From Mucidula mucida (lineage: Eukaryota > Basidiomycota > Agaricomycetes > Agaricales > Physalacriaceae): DNA of 64,000 nt. The DNA lies in contig JADNYV010000104.1 in NCBI GenBank assembly GCA_015501055.1, positions 1 through 64,000 on the forward strand. Reading direction: 5' to 3'. The stretch's first letter is position 1. Every line of letters begins with the position of its first letter. The translations under genes and the position numbers were made by a program. Of this stretch, positions 54,801-64,000 are shown in pieces. Under the pieces are notes generated by a model that was not told the origin of the DNA, did not search any database, and saw only the letters and a list, made by a program, of their open reading frames with translations.

Positions 54801-56389
54801 ATGATGCATTGAGAAAGGTATGTCGATGTGGTGATGTTCTTTCGATGCTCTTTAATTGGCTTTCTGTTCTTAGGACCCTTTGAACAAAGCCGCTTCGGCT
54901 GCATCTACCTCCAAGGCAAATATCGTCACCCACTAATATTGCGCCGATGCTGATGCTGGTTCTAGGTATCGGGTGGCGCTCGTCCAACAACACTCCCAAG
55001 GTCCAAGTCGGCGAAGAAGGTCAGTTTGCTTCCATAATGCATATCCGTCAGAATCTTTACAATACTACCAAAGGCTTGAGAACAATTTCTACTCCCGATA
55101 ATACATTGTACTACGCATTTTCCGCCTTTCTGTTGTTGATGTATCCTATTCTTGATCTATTTCATGTCGTGCCGGGCTATCGTGCATACAGGACTCCGCT
55201 TTGGTTCGTTTGTACACTGTACTTCAAGATGATTGCATGACAGTCAACACCCCTTTGTTCCAAGACATAGACTAGTATGGTACTCCTTGCTTGTACAAGA
55301 GGAGTATCCCTGGGTGGCACCAAGAAGGCGCATGACCGGATCATACCCCAAATGTCTTTGACAGGTAGAATCAGCGCCGACGGGGTTTGGCCAACCCCGT
55401 GTAGTGTTCGGTCAAAGGACTTCGGTCCAATGCGACAGGTGTGAACAAGGCATGCTACCAGAAGGTGCATCCGGGGAAGTTAGGGGACTGCTGGCAGCTC
55501 CTGAATCTCCAAGACAGACGATGAAGTTTTTTGCGGATTGTTTTCGCAGGGACTTTGACTTGCGCCCGCCGGAAGTCGCAGCTTAAAGTTACCTTTGCTG
55601 CAGGACTCGGCACAAACTACTTGCTCTGCAATTTGAAGACTGAGGACAACCGCAGGGGAACGACGACCATGGCCGCCATTTGTCCCGCAGGGCCAAAGCG
55701 CTTCGACAAGTAAGCTATGGCGTTTAAAAGCGTATTACTTTTATATAAACTGAATACCTTCCTACAATATGTGACGATCTTCACAACCTGATCGCGATAT
55801 AACGCATGGACTTTTGCATTAGCTACATATGTGGCATAATTGAGCTATTCACAAAGGCTAGGCATTGTAAGGGCGGTATTGACGCCCTTTATAAGTAGTG
55901 ATCTGCTGGCTCTGGCTTCAAGCCAGGCCAGCCGTGTTTGAGCCAGAGCCAGGCCGGACCGTGACAACGGCTTGAAAGTTGACAGAGCCCATGACCTGGC
56001 TTTGCATTCCGCTTGGTACACCCCGTGGAGGATCTAATTAGTTGTATTCACGGACCAATAGTTATTGCGCCACATTTCAGAAGCGATGGACTCCCGCGTC
56101 CCCGAGTCTTAGAATTAAAAACTTTAATCAATGTCTCATTCCAGGCTTTAGCCCTTCTTTGGGTAACCTTGCTCAAACCTCTTGCTTTGGATACAAAGTC
56201 CTCAAACCAAACACAACATGGTTTCTGGTTGGTGCTGGTTCTACTGGGCAAAGCCATTCACAGTAAGATCCAGCCAGGCGCCTTCCTAATCACCCTATGA
56301 GACAGTACCAAGATAGGTAGATCTTTGAGGGGTCTAGGGTTTACTCTGGTTGAAGGTGTGCTGGGCTTAGATGCAAGTTGAGCTACTTG
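54801..56389. other. No complete gene; dispersed repeat
   Basis: 55290-55520 is related to 420-560 and 38120-38290 (word 'accaagaaggcgcatgaccg'). Frames at 56013-56300 (plus, 95 codons) and others are unrecognised. Confidence 0.35.
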
Positions 56390-58315
56390 TCCTTGTCTCT
56401 AGCACTCGATGAAACGGTTGTGCAGTTATTTCGCACTCGACCTTTCTTTAGCGGGTATACTTACCTCGAAAGTCAACGCATTTCAGTCCTCGTCACATTT
56501 AGTACAGCAAAAGATTTTGATTCCGGGGAACTGGGATATGAAGTGTCGTATACAGGCAGGCAAGGCACATGGCAGGAGGAAGAGGCGTGAACAAGATGCA
56601 GAGAATATGCACCAAGGCGGCCAGGGATAGGTGGGGGTAAAGGAAAGGGAATGAGTGAATATCGATGGCAGATGCGGGTTGGCGGAGGTGGGACTTCAGA
56701 TCAAACGGAGGTATATTCAACGCACCATTCTATGTTTGCTTCTAACCGGATGTGTTGCGGGGCCCGCAGCTTTAAATTCGATGCTGTCATGGTTTCGCCA
56801 ATGCTCGGGCTGCTGGTATGAATGGTTGAGGAGGAGCTTCACAATCCAAAGCGCGCGCGCAGCAGAGGGTTCCGGAATAAGCGTCTTGATGATGCTACAC
56901 ATAGAGAGACTGAATAAGCGACATAGTGTGGAGTAAACTCTACTCACGATGAAGACGCGTAAGCCTTTTTCTCTTCTATGATCGGATCCTGGCGTTCAAT
57001 ACAGAGTGCGTTGGCTTCCAGGATTTCGAGGATGGATTGCTTTGAGGACATTAAGCGCCGATTGCAGGTCGAATAGACGAATGAGAGAGCAAAGTGACAA
57101 TTCATGCCAGGACGTTGACGGAGTGGTGGTTGACAGCAAGTGTGATTCTCGATTTGGAAGCCTTGCTCACGACCACCACCATCAGCTATCAAATCTTCGC
57201 GTCCTTGACGTCCTCTGAATGATATATCGACATGACCGACCTATTATAGGGACCAAAGCCCGCTTGGGTTCAACTTTAAACACCAATGGAGCGCCCTCAA
57301 AGACGCGATCGATACCCACACAAGCAAGAAGGACCATAAGAGGAGCACACGGGAAGAGGAGCACTCGAGAGCAGCAACCGACGAGACCGCCCAGTGTTCC
57401 CGTCCACGTCCAAGTCGCGATAATTCTCAGCCATCCCAAGTCTTACTCCAATTCCCGTGAATTCAGCGAGTATGACGATGGGCCCAAGAGGACATTCCCC
57501 TGACCAGGTGCGTCTCTCTGTAGAATAGGTATGGATTGAGATTGAACGAGATATAGGATCACAACAGATGGTCGGAATACGTAGAAGGAACAGAAAGCTT
57601 CACGGAGGCCACAGCGGCAGCTGAAGGATTCACGGATGCCTCTTCGTTTGCAGTCTCTATCTCCACCATGCAGAGTCAAAACCCACGCGCCCTAAACCCG
57701 TCACGCTCAGGACAGTCCTCAACATCCTTTCGCGCCTGAATCATCTAGCTAGGCAGGACGTCCGCGAGCCTTCGCATACGTTCATCCCAAAATGATATGT
57801 TCAGACCAACTTTCCCGCCACAAATTTCTCTCCAATCCACGGCGATATCGCTGAATCCGCCCTCAACGCCAGCTCATGAGGATCCCCTTTCATTCCAGCA
57901 CGACTCTCTCCTACGATTGAGGCGGAACGCCGTCTTTGAACGTGAACATGTCTATGGTGCTGCACATGCAGAGCTGATCAAAGCTGTATCCTCCTTTCCC
58001 GTGACACACAAGCTGCTACGAGCGAGCACGACTGAAAAGACTTAGTGGGGTCGGGGTCAGCAATCGTCAGTTTTTTGTTATTTCTATTAGTCTCCCGCAT
58101 ATTGACTCGTTATCAGGCTGTACTGGGTTCTTCGCTTCAAATTGGCGTATGTATCATACACCATCATGCGGCCGGAGCGAGACGGCCATACAAGGAGACT
58201 ATTGACAACCAGGGTGGGCGACATAGCAAGGCTTCCAGGAATGAAACGGACGTCCGGGAGAACATGGTTTTGGCGTCTGATCTTTGGATGGCTGCACAAT
58301 TAATGGAAACGACGC
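56390..58315. repeat. Direct duplication, right copy (matches 38890-41230)
   Basis: Counterpart of 38890-41230 without the solo LTR. An NTPase-family fragment on the minus strand at 57190-56985 reads MSSKQSILEILEANALC. Confidence 0.85.
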
Positions 58316-59289
58316 GATAAAATCTTTCATCCTCCCAATTGAACTTACCTTCCTCGTGGACCGACTATTCTGGTACCGAACACCAATCCGAGATGGCAGA
58401 TGCTGGCGATGGCGGCACGGGGCATTCTTCGACAGAGCGCGGCGGATGATTATGCAGGAGAAGTGACAGTCGAAGCAAGAGAATATGCAGGTTGAGGCTT
58501 CCGCGCAGGCCTCTTCGTTTTCCTCTATTTCTCGAAATGCAGCCCTCAGCCGTTCCTCACTGCGTTCTCCACGATTCAGGCTCACGGCTTCAAGAGCGCG
58601 ATCCCACACAGCACTTGTGCGACCTAGCGCGGTAGCAACCCATCGTCGGAAGCTAAATTTAGGGAGAAAGTCGCGCGCACCTCTCAAATGTCCATATGGC
58701 ACCTACCGTTTGAGAGCGGCTCAGACTACTTTGTTGGATGGGAAGGTGTCTAGGCGGCTGCTGTGCGTGTCCAGGTCCTAAAGCCCGATAAAGGAGCGGG
58801 TTGCCAGGTAGCGATGCCTGATGCTGAGACGACCACCAAAACCCGACGTGGCTGAGGGCGGCAAGAAGAAAACGCTACCATCGAGGACGATTGCGCCCCA
58901 AGGAAAGGTGTAAGGACAAGGGTGACGATGAATCGTCGAAACTATTCTGGTGATCAGTGCTCGTGAGTTTTTGTTTTCTTCTTTCGCCTCTCGCACTGAC
59001 TTATCGACAGGGTGTACTCTGTGCGTATTCTTGAGCTTCGCTTGTACGATACGGGTTCCTCGCGTCAAGTCGGCGACATACACCGTGCTGTGTGGAGAAA
59101 GACGCATTTCATTTACGCCCAAGTACTGTACTACGTGTACTGACATACTATGGCCGATAGTGATGCTTCTAAATCAAATATGGCCAATGATTATAGACCT
59201 CTGAATGAGTAGATGATACGTTACATGAATGTCAACGATCAATGCGCCACACTCCATGCCTTCCTAAATTCAGAACAGATCTTGTATAG
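58316..59289. other. Unassigned stretch
   Basis: A minus-strand frame 58702-58199 (167 codons) and others are open but unrecognised. 58950-59080 resembles 44080-44160 (word 'cctctcgcactgacttat'). Confidence 0.3.
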
Positions 59290-60690
59290 CCACTGAACGT
59301 TGTACCAGAGCCTTCCAGGCTCTTCCGCATTTAGCTCTCCATCACTGGAAAGCCACCAATAGGCGCGCGGCGCCGACACCGCATAATCCTCATGTTGATT
59401 CACATCAAAACAAAAGGATCCACACTCCCACGCTCCCAATCATATAAATATCTGGGCCTTCTCTTGGCCTTCTCACAAGTACGTTTGTCTCTTTCCATTT
59501 CTTTGTCATGTCCCAAGGTTGCCACCGGTCATTGGCATCCAACACCAGCGGCCCAGGCTTTCCTTGACAAACATCTCTATCATCTCGGCTACAAGGCACA
59601 GATTGGGACCCCTCCTGGTGCGTCTAAATGTGGCGTTAATGCTAAACCATTGTCTGACTTCGCTTGGCCTAGGTGTTACCCATTGCTGGCTTCTCATCCT
59701 TACCTGTCCCTCCGCAATGGGTCGAGGCATATTCACCCAGCTCACTGTGTCCCGCCACTCCCCAACTGGGGTACCATGTGGCGAGTCCATGTGTCATTCA
59801 ATTGACATTCTCTACTAGAACTTTGGACCATTGGCACTGCCTCTATTCTGTGTATTGCAGAAGGTTCTATGGGTGTACCCTTCTTGTCCAGACGGAAAGT
59901 GGTGTCTTCCTTCCAGTGGACGCCTTCTCGGTGTTAGTGGCGCTACTTCTGAAGACTCTCTTTCTCGCTCACGCCGCGCCCGGCGCTACGCAAATGGTGT
60001 TGCCTCATAATCACAAAGCTCATTGGGCCAAACGTCTCCAGTACCACGTCACCTCTACGCCTCTCCTTCTCAGCTCGCGATGACACCTCAACCTCGTGCA
60101 TGTATCTTGACGGTTCAGACTTAAGTTTGGATGCAGACATCAAACTTGTCATTGCTGTCAGCGACCGACTATTATCGTTGAACGTGATGACCATGATGGA
60201 TGATCTACATGTCGAGGAGACGGAGGAGACATATTCCTTGCTCCGTGTGGGACTGAGTCCTGCACTCTTTGTAGAAGGTAGACGACTCCGTCTGCAATGC
60301 GACCCCTCCGTCACCCCGGCTGGGCAAGCAGATAGAACGTAGTGCCGGGACATGAACTGGGTGCATATGTCCTGACGAAGGGGCATGAAGGTGCGATAGA
60401 GAGAACAAGAAACAAGCCTTGGGTACTCTTCAGGTTGTCGGACGGAGTTAGACAATGGTTGAGTGGCATCACACCTCAAGGAACACACCAGGAGGGGTTC
60501 CAATCTTCCGCTTGTAACCGAGACAATACATATGTTTGTTGATGAAATCCTTGGCCACTGGTGTTCGATGCCGATGACTGGTGGTGAGTTTGCGACATGA
60601 CGAAGAAACGGAAAGGGATAGACGTACTTGCGAGAAGGCCCAGGAATTTATCTAATCGGGAGTGTGGGAGTGTAGATCCAAGCCAGCAAT
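59290..60690. pseudogene. Family U copies joined tail to tail, second instance
   Basis: 59515-60340 is a plus-strand family U copy (CLYSVYCRRFYGCTLLVQTE, VDAFSVLVALLLKTL), frameshifted. 60341-60690 is the 5' part of another copy on the minus strand, ending in its promoter-like flank. At 60690 it abuts the truncated epoxide hydrolase. Directly repeated relative to 44820-46150. Confidence 0.6.
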
Positions 60691-60692
60691 CC

Positions 60693-61784
60693 CACTGGCG
60701 AGTCCGCCAAAGAGTATCCTATCGCGGGTGAATGAGACTTCGTCGCGCTTGAGTGACAAGTGCGGCATACCAAGCGTCTGTGGCCTCGTCGATTGCTGCA
60801 AAAAGTATCCGCTTCCCTGCTTTTCGAACCATTGGGCCTTTTGCGCGCCGGCCTTTTCGGCGGCAGTGTACGGCGTAAGCAGGTGTTGAAGAAACGCGAT
60901 CAGTCGCGTAGGAGGCTGTGGGAATCCACTGCTCGTACGCGCATCCACGATATGTGCGAATGAACCTTACTAGGGCAAAGTAGCGTGCCACGCCTTGACG
61001 TGCTAAGTGCCGTACTTGAGAGCCATCGCGCGAGTGATCTACATGGGCGTCTTGAGACAAATGACAGTTTTGATGAATAGGAAGGTAGCTTACCATGGTA
61101 CCCAAATTACCGCCGTGCGTCACTGATTCCTCGTCAATCGAAGTAAAAAAAGGCGCGTTTATTCTACTCACCATACTCGCTATAACCAAGCGCCATCATC
61201 GCTTTATGAGTAACCTGTGCGAACATTAGGAACGTCAGAAAGAAGATCATAGCAATCACCTACCTCGGCATACCGATTGACTCTGAACCCTTTCTTCGAA
61301 GGCGCTTCAGAGAAACCAAAGCCCGGGAGACTCAGAGCCACGACATGGAAACTTGGATTCCCGACTGTGAGCAGCGGAAGCATTTTGCGAACCTCTAAGA
61401 AACTGCTAGGCCCTAACGTGAGATCAACACAAAAACAGATACATCACCGAAAGTCAACGTACACCCATGCACAAATAAAAGCGGGATAGCATCAGCGGAC
61501 TTGCTTTTCTGATGCACATAATGGATTTTGAGCGTCCCAAAGCCGTCGACCTTGATGTCGCGGGTGAAATGGGGAAGTTCAGCATTGATAGCGGCTTCTT
61601 GCGCGCGCCAGTCGAAGCCGGTCTTCCAATATTTCACGAGACGGCGCATGGCTGCGAGAGGGACGCCATAGTCCGAGCCAGCGTCCTCGAGTTCATCGGG
61701 AAAGGCACAAAGCTCGAGTTTGCGACGAAGAAGGTCAATCTTGTCGTCCGAGACGGATATTTGGAAGGGTTTTTCGTTCGACAT
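60693..61784 (-). pseudogene. Epoxide hydrolase, decayed and truncated copy 2
   Basis: N-terminal EHN exon is intact here: MSNEKPFQISVSDDKIDLLR, DYGVPLAAMRRLVKYW, GFDWRAQEAAINAELPHF, ending LLFVHG before an intron. Following exons read NPSFHVVALSLPGFGFSEAP and VTHKAMMALGYSEY. The nucleophile motif is VTHGGNLG, Asn (AAT, 61106-61108) in place of the catalytic Asp. A premature stop at 61003-61005 follows ALKYGT. The C-terminal part breaks off at LADSPVG near 60693, where unrelated family U flank begins. Certainly inactive. Confidence 0.85.
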
Positions 61785-61849
61785 ACTCGTGGGTCTCGTT
61801 GGTGGGAAACAGCGAGAGCGTCGGCGTGTTTCATAGGCTTCTGATAGAC

Positions 61850-63353
61850 ATCAGAGAAGCGAGGAGGAAAATCCGATGATGTGATTAGGCGGTGTCATGT
61901 CTCCAATTCCTCAACCGAGGAGAAAGTGTGACGAGAACACGCGCTACGCGTACAGGAGGGTCCTGTGAAACGAATCTCGGAGTCGCAAGAGTTGAAACGC
62001 CAAGAGCAGGCGTTCACCAACAAATGTTCCTAGCCGTTGGAGAACGGTCGATCATTGGGTATTAACGATGCTATCCACTTCCATTTTCCGTGGTGCGTCG
62101 TGCACAATGAGGGGCGCGTTGTCAATATGTATCAGTGTCGCAAAACGGCTACAAGTACGCGCTAAGAGACGCTGATCGCGATGGTCAGACAAGAAAAAAA
62201 GCGCAGACCCCACGAGTCTTTACCGCGACATCCTCTAGGAACCATCTGACTTTTGTTTTCCAAACTGTCTATTGGCTGCCTGCTGGCTTGGAGATATCAA
62301 GTGAGCTGCTCCCGCTGTCCATAGTGACATGACCCGCTTCAATTTGGTCTTCCAAGTGAGTTGGAAAAGGTTTGAATGCGACAGTGACGCCTAGTATAAG
62401 TGATAGTTCAGGAACAAAATAATCGGTCAACGATCGGCAATCCCGGGCCGCATCTGGTCCAACTCGATCACGTTCTCTTTCAACAAAAACCGCCATGAGG
62501 ATTATGCCACAATTCGAGGCTTTGCTTGCTAGTACAATGGTAAATGTAACCAAAAATTACTCGTTGATCTTCTGGGTGCTTGGTAGCTCTCGCTATGCGT
62601 TTATTTCGTCAGATGAAGTGTTCGCCCGGCGCGGCAGAAAACAAAACACGCAAAACACTGCTGCTCGCACGCCATCAACAGCACCTTGGACCTGGAACTA
62701 CCTATTTCATGTTTCTGAAGAACGCAGAGGGAACTACCTAGTTGACGTCATCCTCTCACAGTTTCTCTAGGGGAGTCAAGACAATTCTGTTGAATGTCAA
62801 AAGGAAGCGTCGGATGTCTATGTCGCTGCGCTGAAAAGCATACCTGGACAAGACAGCGAACGCGAGCGTGCACTGTTGATCTCGTAGCCCCTTCGCGCGC
62901 TTCGCGAGTATCCATCACCCGCAGTTACGACGCGCTTAACGATCCTTCACAAAACGCCCTACACGACTGAGACGTGCTACATCGCGATGTGATGTGTACA
63001 ACCTCATGCATGGAATCTCTTCACCTGCGCGTAGGTGAACTATATCCTCACTGACCACGAGTAATGAAGTTTAGATCTGATAGTATTGGCCGCGGCTTCA
63101 TATCTGCTAGTCAAACTTCCTTCTTATGCAATGTTTGCTCCACCATGGCGCGAATGAAGACGATATTACACTCCCATTCAGCTAGGTCAATCGTAACGAC
63201 TTGGGCCAAATTTCGGTAGTTGTATGGGCAACTGGACCCACAAAGGCATTGCCACCGGCGACACGATGTCTTAAGCGTACACGGGGCTAGACGTGGTAAA
63301 AATTACTTCGGACTGGGACTAGCTTGCCATCGTATCAACAGCCATCGTCGACG
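61850..63353. other. Intergenic stretch before DUF6535 copy 2
   Basis: Near-identical to 2535-4041. The same two open frames persist (62553-62269 minus, 62495-62770 plus). No recognised gene. Confidence 0.4.
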
Positions 63354-64000
63354 ATGTCCACTTCAACCAGCTCAGACGACATCGTAGAAGACTTTGCGGA
63401 CATTGCCATCCACTCGCCGGAAATCGCCCTTCAGCGGGAAGACTCTTTGTCGGCTGCGAGGCACTATCCCGCGAAACTAGAGCCCATACGGCATACTGGC
63501 AAGGATGGCACTGAAGGTTCTCGGAAATCTCGCCCAGGACGCGCGAAGAAAAGAAACCAAGGCGTCCAAGCTGATCTTGCGGGCGAATCGGGAGAGGACC
63601 GTGATACGGAAGACGAAGATGCGGGCGAAGAAAGTGATGCTGTGCGAGACGACGACAAGCAGCGCCAGGCTGTTGATGATGGTCCACCTCGCGCTCGCCA
63701 AGGTCGTCGTGCGCGTAAGAAGCTGTTCGGTCTACCCGTGGATCGCAATGCGAGAGGTTCGTGAATATGCTGTTACCTTCTATGTTATTTTTATGGCAAT
63801 TTTAGGGTATGACCCTATGGACTACGAGCAAAAGTACCCTCCGGATCCGATATTCGAGGAGGCGCAGCCGAACGCCAGGGTTTGGAGGATGTGTGTCGAC
63901 GAATTCCAAATATTCGACACCGACTTATCTGAGGATGCGCGTGATACAGTCGATGTACTACTCGTATTCGTACGTCGTTTTTGCTGGCGTATTCATTGCC
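63354..64000 (+). CDS. DUF6535 membrane protein, copy 2, 3' end outside window
   Basis: Exons 63354-63756 and 63806-63969 correspond to exons 1 and 2 of the gene at 4042; intron 2 runs out of the window. The N-terminal region differs at many residues (MSTSTSSDDIVEDFADIAIH against MSTTTSSDDISEDFANVAIY) but keeps length and frame, while exon 2 reads GYDPMDYEQKYPPDPIFEEA identically. Intron 1 differs more than the exons. Frame preservation alongside many changes suggests both copies have been under constraint. Confidence 0.85.

Larger units (their letters stand above)
60693..64000. repeat. Direct segmental duplication, right copy
   Basis: Counterpart of 1383-4680; continues past the window end. 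Confidence 0.9.

Overview
The window looks like a gene-poor, repeat-dense piece of an agaricomycete (mushroom-forming basidiomycete) genome. The evidence is short GT-AG introns of about 43-60 bp, a DUF6535 membrane-protein gene, a kinase-like gene of the kind expanded in Agaricomycetes, chromodomain Ty3/gypsy retrotransposons and a hAT relic. No rRNA, tRNA or CRISPR array was recognised. All boundaries come from reading by eye; identities were not computed.

Layout. The two ends (about 1.38-4.68 kb and 60.69-64.0 kb) are a direct duplication. Each copy carries a decayed epoxide hydrolase on the minus strand and the start of a DUF6535 gene on the plus strand. The left DUF6535 gene is complete (4042-7196); the right one runs off the window. 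Inside these ends lies a broken inverted repeat. 7.10-9.86 kb mirrors 52.03-54.80 kb. Parts of 10.7-13.07, 24.36-27.48 and 34.25-37.27 kb mirror successive parts of 42.9-51.1 kb. A further direct duplication links 38.9-41.2 and 56.4-58.3 kb, and another links 44.8-46.15 and 59.3-60.69 kb. Gene families carried along include an uncharacterised family (best copy 7258-8447, minus strand, 365 aa) and fragments of a P-loop NTPase.

The duplicated arms act as empty-site controls, so insertions can be delimited exactly. An 11.27-kb terminal-inverted-repeat element (13077-24349, 9-bp target duplication ATTGCCAGT) sits in the left arm; the right arm keeps the unfilled site. It carries a kinase-like gene and a small three-exon gene. 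It is invaded by a gypsy element (17986-23382, target duplication CCTAG), which in turn is invaded by a hAT relic (19138-20186, target duplication TCCTGCAC): a three-level nest with every target duplication intact. Other insertions are a 325-bp TA-flanked MITE, a 351-bp MITE with a 9-bp duplication, a 246-bp solo LTR, and a second gypsy element (27477-34248) without a target duplication.

The gypsy elements show an unusually legible replication programme. There is a TATA box in the LTR, a transcript start about 32 nt downstream whose first 12 nt are complementary to the site next to the 5' LTR (self-priming, Tf1/sushi style), and a GGGTTTT slippery heptamer in the correct phase for -1 frameshifting from gag to pol. 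Both copies are dead. The most interesting candidate for a new system is the 11.27-kb cargo-bearing TIR element; its transposase was not recognised.
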